Origin: CAVTZP01 sp963739245
Lineage (GTDB): Bacteria > Chloroflexota > Dehalococcoidia > Dehalococcoidales > BS750m-G39
Assembly: GCA_963739245.1 (NCBI GenBank)
Contig: CAVTZP010000004.1
Coordinates: forward strand, 98,174 to 162,173
DNA: 64,000 nt
Direction of reading: 5' to 3'
A program made the position numbers and the translations under genes. Positions 41,704 through 49,882 of this stretch are shown here, piece by piece (position 1 is the stretch's first letter; each line of letters opens with the position of its first letter). The notes below the pieces were generated by a model that saw nothing but the letters and a program-made list of their open reading frames with translations, was not told the DNA's origin and searched no databases.

Positions 41704-43803
41704 ATGAAAAGTAATTCTCATGAACATATGCGCGGTATGGGGCGTGATAGGGAGAAGACGCCTGAGATGCCGAAGGAGCATCATGGCATGGAGCACGGTG
41801 AGCACATTGCTCAAAAAGCAAAGATGGAACCTGAAATGCATAAGCATGGGGAGGGAGACCATGCCCAAATGGTTGCCGACTTCAGGAAACGGTTTTGGAT
41901 ATCCCTGATTATCACCATTCCTATTCTTGTCCTTTCTCCTCTAATTCAGAAATTCCTTGGTCTTAGTGATGCGATCAGGTTCGCCGGGGATTACTATGTT
42001 CTTTTCGTCCTGTCCTCTGCTGTCTACTTCTACGGTGGCTATCCCTTCCTCAAAGGAATATATGATGAACTAAAGATAAAATCTCCAGGAATGATGACTC
42101 TTATTGCCCTGGCAATAACCACGGCCTATGTCTACAGTTCCGCCGTAGTCTTCGGCCTCAGTGGCGACGTGTTTTTCTGGGAGTTGGCAACCCTTATTGA
42201 TGTCATGCTTCTTGGCCACTGGTTAGAGATGAGGTCTATTATGGCTGCCTCATCAGCCCTGGAACAACTCGCCAAGCTCGTGCCCTCAGAGGCGCATAAG
42301 GTGATGCCTGACGGCAGCGTAGTAGATGTCCCGCTTGACGAGTTGGTAGTTGGCGATAGAGTAATAGTAAAACCGGGCGAGAAAATGCCTGCCGATGGCA
42401 AGGTGATTGAAGGTGAGACATCAGTCAATGAGTCCATGCTCACCGGCGAATCCACTCCGGTACCCAAACAGACCGGTGCGAAAGTTATCGGTGCCTCAGT
42501 AAATGGCGAAGGCTCAATCACAGTGGAGGTACAGAGAACAGGTGCAGACTCCTATCTTTCCCAGATTACGGAGTTAGTGAGGCAGGCGCAGGAGAGCAAG
42601 TCCAGAACGCAGAACCTGGCCAACCGTGCCGCCCTATGGCTTACGATAGTCGCCATCACGGTGGGAGTGATAACACTAGCGGTGTGGCTAGTCATAGTAC
42701 CACAGGAATTCGTGTTTGCGCTGGCACGCATGGTAACGGTAATGGTCATCACCTGTCCTCATGCTCTAGGCTTGGCCATTCCACTCGTGGTGGCTGTTTC
42801 CACTTCTATTTCAGCGAGAAACGGCCTGCTGATAAAGGACCGTGACGGTTTTGAACAGGCCAGGAAGGTTGGGGCGATACTATTCGACAAGACCGGCACT
42901 CTTACCATGGGGAAATTCGGCGTTACCGACGTTATCACCTTGAGCGGCAAAATGAAGGAGGACGAAATTCTAAAGTATGCCGCTTCCATCGAGGCGCGTT
43001 CAGAACACCCCATTGCCAAAGGAATAGTCTCGTCGGCGAAGGAGACATTTTCAGTGGAGGGATTTATGGCAATTCCGGGCAAGGGAGTGCAAGGAAAGGT
43101 AAACGGTAGAGATGTAATGGCCGTAAGTCCGGGTTATCTCAGGGAGAATAGTATAAAAGTTACTGACGGTAGAATTGATAAACTCGCCGCCCAGGGCAAG
43201 ACGGTGATATACGTCATGATTGACAGAGAGCTTGTGGGGGCCATTGCCCTCGCCGACATCATCCGGCCGGAGTCAAAGGAAGCGATTTCCAGGCTTAAGG
43301 AGATGGGTATCAGATGTATGATGATAACCGGCGACAACCGGCAGGTAGCCAAGTGGGTAGCCGGTGAAATCGGGCTTGATGAATACTTCGCTGAAGTCCT
43401 GCCGCATAAGAAGGCGGAGAAGGTGAAAGAGATTCAGTCTCGAGGCCTCATGGTCGCCATGACCGGTGATGGCGTGAATGATGCACCCGCCCTGGCACAG
43501 GCGGACGTAGGTATTGCCATTGGCGCTGGCACTGATGTCGCAGTAGCGACCGCAGATGTGGTGCTAGTAAGGAGCAACCCCCTTGATGTTGTCTCAATAA
43601 TTAAGCTTTCACGTGCCACTTACAGGAAAATGCTTCAGAATCTTGTCTGGGCCACCGGTTATAACGTTGTTGCTATTCCCCTGGCTGCAGGAGTTGCTTA
43701 CGGTGCCGGCATCCTCCTGGACCCAGCAGCAGGAGCGGCGCTCATGGCGCTGAGCACAATAATTGTAGCTATTAACGCCAGATTCTTGAGAGTGGAGAAA
43801 TGA
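41704..43803 (+). CDS. copB: Copper/silver-exporting P1B-type ATPase (CopB-like)
   Basis: A 699-residue P1B ATPase. A His/Met-rich N-terminal tail (HEHMRGMGRDREK, HHGMEHGEH and MHKHGEGDH, residues 5-58) replaces a CxxC heavy-metal domain. Eight membrane helices carry the TCPHALGLAIP motif (Cys351-Pro-His), the marker of CopB/P1B-3-type pumps for Cu2+ or Ag+. TGES (actuator), phosphorylated Asp395 in DKTGTLTMG, HP motif SEHPIAKG and GDGVNDAPALAQADVG are intact. It exports copper using ATP. The context has no CsoR/CueR regulator or chaperone, though a sensor could be elsewhere. Start ATG at 41704 follows GGGGAG. Confidence 0.92.
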   Translation: MKSNSHEHMRGMGRDREKTPEMPKEHHGMEHGEHIAQKAKMEPEMHKHGEGDHAQMVADFRKRFWISLIITIPILVLSPLIQKFLGLSDAIRFAGDYYVLFVLSSAVYFYGGYPFLKGIYDELKIKSPGMMTLIALAITTAYVYSSAVVFGLSGDVFFWELATLIDVMLLGHWLEMRSIMAASSALEQLAKLVPSEAHKVMPDGSVVDVPLDELVVGDRVIVKPGEKMPADGKVIEGETSVNESMLTGESTPVPKQTGAKVIGASVNGEGSITVEVQRTGADSYLSQITELVRQAQESKSRTQNLANRAALWLTIVAITVGVITLAVWLVIVPQEFVFALARMVTVMVITCPHALGLAIPLVVAVSTSISARNGLLIKDRDGFEQARKVGAILFDKTGTLTMGKFGVTDVITLSGKMKEDEILKYAASIEARSEHPIAKGIVSSAKETFSVEGFMAIPGKGVQGKVNGRDVMAVSPGYLRENSIKVTDGRIDKLAAQGKTVIYVMIDRELVGAIALADIIRPESKEAISRLKEMGIRCMMITGDNRQVAKWVAGEIGLDEYFAEVLPHKKAEKVKEIQSRGLMVAMTGDGVNDAPALAQADVGIAIGAGTDVAVATADVVLVRSNPLDVVSIIKLSRATYRKMLQNLVWATGYNVVAIPLAAGVAYGAGILLDPAAGAALMALSTIIVAINARFLRVEK

Positions 43804-43961
43804 CAAGGTAAAGTAGAACCTGTATTGCAACACCGAATCCCGTATTGGCACCTGTGGGACTGAACAAAAGTCCATATTGTGTGATAAGGTAGCTTGACGC
43901 TAGACCGATTGAGGCGTTATGCTATCTGACAACAATCGGATTCAGAGGGGGTAAAATAAAA

Positions 43962-45215
43962 ATGGGGAAAACACCCCAAGAACTATTCAAAGAAAGAACC
44001 AAGCGGGTTGAAGACGCTATCCAGTTAAAAACGCCGGATAGGGTTCCATTCCTGCCATCTTTCAGCTTCTTCCCGGCAAAATATGCCGGAATAAGTTTTG
44101 AACAAGCCATGTATGACTATGACAAACTGGCGGAGGTATACAAAAAGGCAATTATTGATTTTCAGCCGGATATGTACACGAACCCGTATGGTCTTATTTC
44201 GGTAGGACCTACGCTTGAACTTCTGGACTATAAGCAACTTAAGTGGCCTGGGCACGGAGTTGACCCCAATATTACATTCCAGTTTATCGAAGGGGAGTAC
44301 ATGAAAGCAGAGGAATACGATGCCTTTCTCTTTGACCCATCCGATTTTATGCTAAGAACCATCTTCCCCCGGATATTTGGCTCATTAGAAGCTTTCAAAA
44401 TGCTGCCTTCTATATCCTCAGCGTTTTACCTTAGGACGGTTCTGCGTGTTGCCGTGCTCGGTATACCGGAAATTGCTGCTACCCTTGAGCGCTTGTTAAA
44501 AGCGGGAGCCGAGGCCCAGAAAATGATGGCTGGGGCGAACTCTTTTGTTGAGGAAATGAAACGGCTGGGATTTCCCTGCCAATTCGGCGCTACGGCATAT
44601 GCCCCCTTTGACTACATGGGGGATTTCTTTAGGGGAACCCGTGGCATAATGCTAGATATGTATCGAAACCCCGATAAACTCCTTGCCGCCGTAGAAAAAG
44701 CATTGCCAATAATGGTTGAGGGAGGGGTATCTCCAGCCAAAAGGTCAGGTATTCCCAGAGTGTTCATACCTCTTCATAAAGGGGCTCATGGTTTTATGTC
44801 TTTAGAGCAGTTTAAAACCTTCTACTGGCCCACCCTGCACCAGCTCATTCTGGCACTGATTGGTGAAGGGCTTACGCCTTGTCCCTTCTTCGAGGGGGAT
44901 TACACCGACCGCCTGGAGATTATCAAAGATATACCTAAGGGGAAGGCGATATATATATTTGAGTCGACGGATATCTTTAAGGCGAAGGAAATCTTGGGCG
45001 ACCGCGTTTGCATCCGGGGAAATGTGCCGGCGGCACTGCTGTGCACCGCTACCCCCCAGGAAGTCAGGGATTACTGCAAAAAGCTTATTGATGTCGTCGG
45101 CAGGGGCGGGGGCTTTATCATGGACGGCTCTATCGGGGTACCCGATGAGGCAAAACCGGAGAACGTGAAGGCAATGGCCGACTTTACCAGGGAATATGGG
45201 GTATACTCCCCCTAA
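43962..45215 (+). CDS. Uroporphyrinogen decarboxylase-like protein (corrinoid methyltransferase type)
   Basis: A 417-residue protein of the UROD/MtaA/CmuA superfamily (TIM barrel). It begins KTPQELFKERTKRVEDAIQLKTPDRVPFLP, the usual opening of the catabolic members rather than the heme enzyme. Zinc-ligand candidates are seen in the C-terminal part (HKGAHG, CPFFEGDYTD, IRGNVPA followed by LLCTATPQEV). Heme biosynthetic HemE is about 350 residues and lacks this shape, so transfer of a methyl group from or to a corrinoid/CoM-type carrier in O- or N-demethylation is more likely. No corrinoid protein is adjacent. It is convergent with the second TRAP unit, whose products might be related substrates. 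Confidence 0.75.
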   Translation: MGKTPQELFKERTKRVEDAIQLKTPDRVPFLPSFSFFPAKYAGISFEQAMYDYDKLAEVYKKAIIDFQPDMYTNPYGLISVGPTLELLDYKQLKWPGHGVDPNITFQFIEGEYMKAEEYDAFLFDPSDFMLRTIFPRIFGSLEAFKMLPSISSAFYLRTVLRVAVLGIPEIAATLERLLKAGAEAQKMMAGANSFVEEMKRLGFPCQFGATAYAPFDYMGDFFRGTRGIMLDMYRNPDKLLAAVEKALPIMVEGGVSPAKRSGIPRVFIPLHKGAHGFMSLEQFKTFYWPTLHQLILALIGEGLTPCPFFEGDYTDRLEIIKDIPKGKAIYIFESTDIFKAKEILGDRVCIRGNVPAALLCTATPQEVRDYCKKLIDVVGRGGGFIMDGSIGVPDEAKPENVKAMADFTREYGVYSP

Positions 45216-46474
45216 CCATATATTAAGTGAACAAACCACATCGAGAGTGGTGGGAAGAACGCGACGAGAAAACAGACCAAGAATCCAACCCCAACAAAGT
45301 AAAATGCATATGGAGTGGCCTTGTGGGGCGAAACTTTAGCTACAGTGCACGAAGCATATAAGCCAGTAGCCATAGGCGGTGTTGCCATCCCCATAAGAGA
45401 TGCCATGCAAAGGAAGACACCAAAATGAACCGGGTCAAACCCCAATGTCACAGCTGTAGTGAATAACATTGTAGCTAGAATATAAAGTGTCGGCAAACCA
45501 TCCATAAAACATCCTAATATTGCTGCCGCAATCACAAAAAGGACAATGAAGCCAGGGAGACTGCCCGCCTCTTTAGCTATGTTCGCAATCATAATGGGAA
45601 AACCAGTATAGTGGAAGAGCGTTACGATAGCACCGACACCGGTAAGAAGAATATATATCATTGCGGTATTGGCCATGGCTAGTTTGGCTGCCGACCAGAA
45701 CTTAGACCAATTCAAGCCGTGGTAAAAAATCCTGTCGATGACAATGATATAAAGGGCCGACATGGCACCAGCCTCAACCGCAGTTAGGACTCCGGTGAAA
45801 ATGGTGCCTAATATGAGCACCGGCATGCCTATAACCGGCAGCGCTCTAACTAAAGCTCGCTTAAATCTTTCCCATTCGAACCTACCTATGGTAATCCTGC
45901 CCTGAGGCAAAATGATACTGGCAACAACCAGGGCAAGTAGCAGGATTATCCCCGGCACTAACCCCGCGGCAAAAACCTGCCCCACTGGTGTTTCCGTCAC
46001 CGCGCAATACAATATGAAGAAATTGCTGGGCGGAATAATATCAATTGAGGCAACTGCCAATAGTCCAGCAGCAAAGCCTGGGGAGTATCCGGCGGCTTTC
46101 ATCCTTGGTAACATTATACTTCCAATGGCGACAATAGCCGCCAGTGTTGAGCCAGAAAAAGCGGAAAAAAAGCCTATACTGGCTACCAGGGCTAGAGCTA
46201 AGCCGCCAGGCAGATGCCCCAATAGAGCTTCAAAAAAATCAACAAGAGCGCTGGCAGAACCCGATTCCGTCATTAAAAATCCGGCTAACAAAAACATGGG
46301 GAGCGCTAGTAGAATATAGGAGTTAATCATGGACACCATCTGGGTAACTACTACCACCAGGTTGATATCAAAAACAAAGACACAGAGAAATATACTACCC
46401 AGTATGAGTACGGCGAATATTGGTACCCCTACCACAAGCAGAAGTCCGGATAAGCCGAGGCCAAAGGCAAGCAT
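45212..46474 (-). CDS. dctM: TRAP transporter large permease (DctM family)
   Basis: A 420-residue intact DctM-type membrane protein with about 12 helices. Family patterns are MVSMINSYILLALPMFLLAG, GGLALALVASIGFFSAFSGS, IIPPSNFFILYCAVTETPVG, and MDGLPTLYILATMLFTTAVT. It forms the Na+ or H+-coupled channel for the ligand of the extracytoplasmic receptor encoded divergently at 48271. It follows dctQ by direct overlap and shows no frameshift, in contrast to the system at 38-40 kb. Confidence 0.92.
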   Translation of the reverse strand: MLAFGLGLSGLLLVVGVPIFAVLILGSIFLCVFVFDINLVVVVTQMVSMINSYILLALPMFLLAGFLMTESGSASALVDFFEALLGHLPGGLALALVASIGFFSAFSGSTLAAIVAIGSIMLPRMKAAGYSPGFAAGLLAVASIDIIPPSNFFILYCAVTETPVGQVFAAGLVPGIILLLALVVASIILPQGRITIGRFEWERFKRALVRALPVIGMPVLILGTIFTGVLTAVEAGAMSALYIIVIDRIFYHGLNWSKFWSAAKLAMANTAMIYILLTGVGAIVTLFHYTGFPIMIANIAKEAGSLPGFIVLFVIAAAILGCFMDGLPTLYILATMLFTTAVTLGFDPVHFGVFLCMASLMGMATPPMATGLYASCTVAKVSPHKATPYAFYFVGVGFLVCFLVAFFPPLSMWFVHLIYG

Positions 46475-47010
46475 TAGGGCTTATTTTCCCCTTTCTTTTT
46501 CTTAAACTCACCGTATATAGAAGTAACACTATTGATTAATGCATGGAGCACGAATGGGAGTCCCAGTACCATACCTAAAAAGACGGGAAGACGGGTTAAC
46601 CACTGAGGAATATCAATCTCGGCGGGATAAATTGAGCCTATTTCATATAAACCTTTGAAAGCAAAAAATCCGTAATAGGCAACAATAACGAAAGTGACTA
46701 GGAGCGCGACGTTAATAAAGAGCTTTAAAAAATAAAGACGCAAACCAGTAAGCCGGGATGAGAAATAGTTAACAGCAATATGTCCTTCGGTCTTGACCAG
46801 CGGGCCGGCAAGCAGTAAGCAAGCCCATATCATGGCAATAACATTAATCCTGTCCAGAGCCGACCACGGGAAGTGAAAAACAGTCCGACTAAACGCCATT
46901 TCTAGCATCGACAGGGCAACTAACACGATAAGATAGGCACCTAACCATTCTATTGCCTTAAAATAGATTTGGCCGATTCTTCTAAGAGTTTTAGGGAGCA
47001 TGATACCCAT
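46474..47010 (-). CDS. dctQ: TRAP transporter small permease (DctQ family)
   Basis: A 178-residue four-helix subunit with LIVLVALSMLEMAFSRTVFH, WACLLLAGPLVKTEGHIAVN and a short charged C-terminus (FKKKKGENKP). DctQ subunits scaffold the receptor interaction for DctM. It lies between the amidohydrolase gene (3 bp upstream) and dctM, in one operon. Confidence 0.88.
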   Translation of the reverse strand: MGIMLPKTLRRIGQIYFKAIEWLGAYLIVLVALSMLEMAFSRTVFHFPWSALDRINVIAMIWACLLLAGPLVKTEGHIAVNYFSSRLTGLRLYFLKLFINVALLVTFVIVAYYGFFAFKGLYEIGSIYPAEIDIPQWLTRLPVFLGMVLGLPFVLHALINSVTSIYGEFKKKKGENKP

Positions 47011-47013
47011 CTT

Positions 47014-48006
47014 CTAAACTGGTAACCTTAAGAGTCTCCTGGCGTTGTCCTCAAATATCAGCTTCTTTTCAGCATCGCTTATGTTCATTTCTTCTATTGA
47101 GCTTATTACTTCTCTTACCTGCCGAAGGCCTAACTGGCTATCATAAGGCATATCAGTCCCAAATAGCATGTGTTCGGCACCAAAAAAGGCGTAGCAGCAC
47201 ATGAGCGCCGGTGTGTTTTTATAAATGGCGGTATCGTTATAGAAGAGGCGGTAATAATCAAGCGGCCTTTTGGTGAGCTCGTATTTAAAATTCAGGAGCA
47301 TTTCATTAGCGTCATAAAAGCCGGCAATTCTGCCCGCGAAATAGGGTATCATGCCACCGGCGTGATGCGTTATCACCTTAAGATTGGGATACTTCTCAAA
47401 TACACCACTAAATATCAATCGCGTCATATACACCGAAGTTTCGTAAGGCCAGCCGAAAGTAGACCAGACGACGTATTTTGAGCTTTTCTCACCAGCGTAA
47501 TCAGGCACATTAATATCTCTCTGGGAATGAACCCAGATTGGCAGGTTATAATGAGCCATCTTCTCGTAAATAGGCCAAAATTCCGGGGAATCCATCGGCT
47601 TGTCGCCTATAGGGTTGTGTATTTGTATTCCCCTGAACCTCAGCTGGACTATGGCTCTATCTATCTCCTTTAAGGCGGCGTCTATATCATTCATTGGTAA
47701 GCAAGCTACCGCCGCCACGAACCTATCCGGGTATTTTGCCACCAGCTCCGCCATCTCGTCATTAGCTATTTTGGACAATTCTACGGCATCTTTGGGGCCA
47801 ACAACCTTCTCCACCGGCGGATTGCCCAGGGTTAGCACCTGCGCCATGCCCTCGTATTGGTCCATAATCCTGAATCTAGCCTCTAAATCAGTTAAGGGGG
47901 GCATTGCCTCTATCCAACCTTTACCAAAGAAACCACCCGGTACCTTTTTATAGAGAGCTTCTTTGAACTTCGGCGGTATAATGTGTGGAAAGACATCGAT
48001 TTTCAT
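47014..48006 (-). CDS. ACMSD-like amidohydrolase (Amidohydro_2)
   Basis: A 330-residue metal-dependent hydrolase/decarboxylase of the 2-amino-3-carboxymuconate-6-semialdehyde decarboxylase type. It starts KIDVFPHIIPP (HxH-like first metal motif is degenerate: HII instead of HxH), then VACLPMNDIDAALKEI, IQIHNPIGDKP, WVHSQRD (metal His), VITHHAGGMIPYFAGRI (second His) and LFGTDMPYDSQLG (metal Asp). It probably decarboxylates or hydrolyses a carboxylic substrate imported by the TRAP system of the same operon. AAGGGGG upstream of the ATG at 48006 makes that start better than the frame's start at 48054. Confidence 0.85.
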   Translation of the reverse strand: MKIDVFPHIIPPKFKEALYKKVPGGFFGKGWIEAMPPLTDLEARFRIMDQYEGMAQVLTLGNPPVEKVVGPKDAVELSKIANDEMAELVAKYPDRFVAAVACLPMNDIDAALKEIDRAIVQLRFRGIQIHNPIGDKPMDSPEFWPIYEKMAHYNLPIWVHSQRDINVPDYAGEKSSKYVVWSTFGWPYETSVYMTRLIFSGVFEKYPNLKVITHHAGGMIPYFAGRIAGFYDANEMLLNFKYELTKRPLDYYRLFYNDTAIYKNTPALMCCYAFFGAEHMLFGTDMPYDSQLGLRQVREVISSIEEMNISDAEKKLIFEDNARRLLRLPV

Positions 48007-48065
48007 TTTTACCCCCTTGTTTTCGTCTAATTGATTCTTAGTAGCATCGGGCAAATTTGCTGTCT

Positions 48066-48094
48066 ATTGTAAATGCTGATTACTATCTTGTCAA
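48066..48094 (-). promoter_or_regulatory. Promoter of the amidohydrolase-dctQM operon
   Basis: On the minus strand TTGACA (48089-48094) and TACAAT (48066-48071) are separated by exactly 17 bp. The -35 lies in the left arm of the palindrome at 48087-48117. Confidence 0.65.
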
Positions 48095-48117
48095 TAGGTT
48101 CATCCCTTATTGACAAG
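48087..48117. promoter_or_regulatory. Palindromic operator with -35 boxes in both arms
   Basis: A perfect inverted repeat with 10-bp arms (48087-48096 and 48108-48117) around 11 bp lies between the divergent genes. Each arm contains a TTGACA facing outward, so one regulator bound here would block or control both promoters. Confidence 0.65.
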
Positions 48118-48138
48118 AGAGGAGTAGTGTGGTAGATT
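48110..48138 (+). promoter_or_regulatory. Promoter of the divergent dctP gene
   Basis: TTGACA (48110-48115) and TAGATT (48133-48138) with 17-bp spacing face the substrate-binding protein gene. The -35 lies in the right arm of the palindrome at 48087-48117. Confidence 0.6.
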
Positions 48139-48270
48139 CTGGGGTAATTGTGCCCATTTAAGCGCTCTCAAAATTAAATAGCCCCAAAAGCGAAAGGAGG
48201 TGTCAAGCTCATAATAATTGGAATTATTCAGGAAAAAAACCATATTACATAAATGAGGAGGAAATGAGCT

Positions 48271-49275
48271 TTGAAGAAATTTACGATCGCTATTTTGTTG
48301 GTGGCTTGTTTGGCTTTAGTTGCCCTCAGCTGTGGCCAGGCGGCTCCACCAGGGGTAATAAAGGCCAGGTATTCGGGTTGGGCACCGCCACCTAGTATAG
48401 TAGGGAAAGTCGAAATACACTTCTTTGACCTTCTAAAGGAGAAAGTCGGTGACCGCCTACAGGTGGATGTATTCCAGGGTAATACCCTCTATAACTATCA
48501 GGAGGTCCAGCTACCGCTCAAGGAAGGCGCCGTAGAAATGGCTTCTTATGGTAGCATTGAGCTGTATGAGTGGACAACACCGTTCAAGGTGACAACGTTA
48601 ACCGGTGCCTGGACTATAGAGGAACTGATGGCCTATATGAATTCATCTGATTTTAAATCTGTCTGGAAGGACATAGAAGAGGTATCCAATGCTATCCCCA
48701 TCTGTTTTTATCCTGCGGGAACCTTTTACCTCTGGTCTTCTAAACCAGTAACCAGCACCGCCGGTTTTAACGGGTTTCGGGTAGAATGCGGAAATTTTGA
48801 ACCGATTGAAGTTATAAAGGAACTCGGTGGCAGCGGGGGTGCGCTTATGGTTACTGACATATATACGGCTCTACAGCAGGGTATGTATGATGCTGCCATA
48901 GGAACACCAAGCATAGCACTTGGGTTTGGCTGGCCGGAATTCGTTAAAGATGTGAGTAAACAAGGGTGGTTTTACAATATTAATGTTATGTTTATGAACA
49001 AAGACTTCTGGGATTCCCTGCCCGATGATATCCAAGATGCTATTAAGGCGACCGCTGAGGAAACAAAGGCGTATAGCATGACCTTTATCCCTCAAGGAGA
49101 GGAAGGTCAGCTGAAGGCGATAGAAGGGAAATGGAGCGGCATACAATACTTCACCATATCCGACTGGGACAAAATAATAAAGACTGCTGAGACAAAGGTG
49201 TGGCCAAACATAAGAGAGGAAGTGGGCACTAAATTCTTTGATAAGGCGTTGGAATATGCGGGAATAACCGAGTAG
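48271..49275 (+). CDS. dctP: TRAP transporter substrate-binding protein (DctP family)
   Basis: A 334-residue receptor lipoprotein. TTG start at 48271 with GAGGAGG about 10 bp upstream; the ATG at 48264 is out of frame. Lipobox LVALSC (Cys about 21) is at the end of the signal. The mature protein has ARYSGWAPPPSIVGKVEIHF, TAGFNGFRVECGNFEPIEVI (selectivity helix with Arg), GGSGGALMVTDIYTALQQGM and VMFMNKDFWDSLPDDIQDAI. It supplies ligand to the DctQM permease encoded on the other strand. The GFRVE segment replaces the usual KGLKxR pattern. Confidence 0.88.
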   Translation: MKKFTIAILLVACLALVALSCGQAAPPGVIKARYSGWAPPPSIVGKVEIHFFDLLKEKVGDRLQVDVFQGNTLYNYQEVQLPLKEGAVEMASYGSIELYEWTTPFKVTTLTGAWTIEELMAYMNSSDFKSVWKDIEEVSNAIPICFYPAGTFYLWSSKPVTSTAGFNGFRVECGNFEPIEVIKELGGSGGALMVTDIYTALQQGMYDAAIGTPSIALGFGWPEFVKDVSKQGWFYNINVMFMNKDFWDSLPDDIQDAIKATAEETKAYSMTFIPQGEEGQLKAIEGKWSGIQYFTISDWDKIIKTAETKVWPNIREEVGTKFFDKALEYAGITE

Positions 49276-49297
49276 CAGTCGCTACCGAAGTTCACCT

Positions 49298-49323
49298 AAG
49301 AGCCTCTCGCATGAGAGGCTCTT
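49298..49323 (+). terminator. Rho-independent terminator after dctP
   Basis: A perfect stem with 11-bp arms (49298-49308 and 49313-49323) and a GCAT loop is followed by a short T-run. It ends the dctP transcript 22 bp after its stop. Confidence 0.85.
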
Positions 49324-49882
49324 TCATTTCCGTTTTTGCTTATGACTCCTGGCCCGGGAGGGAGAGCCAAACGTGCTAGGTTATCAGGTATAACAAAAGA
49401 GGCTTTGGTGCAGCCACTTAAGGCAATCCTGGATATGTGTCGATTCCTAGCACCTTATAGTAAACGTTTTGACAAGAAGCTCTGTATAGAGTATATTGTA
49501 GCTACAGGTATCTACAAGATAAGGTCGTCCAGCAAGCTTTCAGGACAAGAAAATTTAATGTATTGGTCTCGGAACTACTTTCACCTTCATCGCTTTCGAA
49601 CAGGAATTCTTCGCTGATACAGGCTTCGCCAATGAGGCGAAGACGCTGTCGAGGTTGCCGGAGACTAGAGACGATACAGTTCAGATGTTGTGGTAGCTAT
49701 CAACAGCGAAGCTAAGTAAGCCAATTATCTACATCCTCCTCGTTAAAACTATGAATTGCCATTTGAACTTCCCAGAGACAGCACTGCCTATTGTGGCGAT
49801 TAATATGAATGAAGACGAGTAGGTAATACTGACGAGGACAGACTACAATGAGAATGGCTAGAGGAGAAGTTTAGCTAAATAT
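49324..49882. other. Gap of about 560 bp with a possible decayed ORF
   Basis: The only open frame, 49336-49617 (+, 93 codons), gives KRFDKKLCIEYIVATGIYKI and YWSRNYFHLHRFRTG, which looks like ordered protein but ends abruptly and matches no family I recognise. The following 260 bp shows no frame. It may be a remnant of a longer gene. The end of the gap holds GAGGAGAAG at 49861, a distant Shine-Dalgarno for typA. Confidence 0.35.

Noticed and set aside
43962..45215. HemE uroporphyrinogen decarboxylase of heme synthesis.
   Set aside because: The length (417) and N-terminus differ from HemE, no other heme genes are nearby, and it resembles the MtaA/CmuA-type branch.
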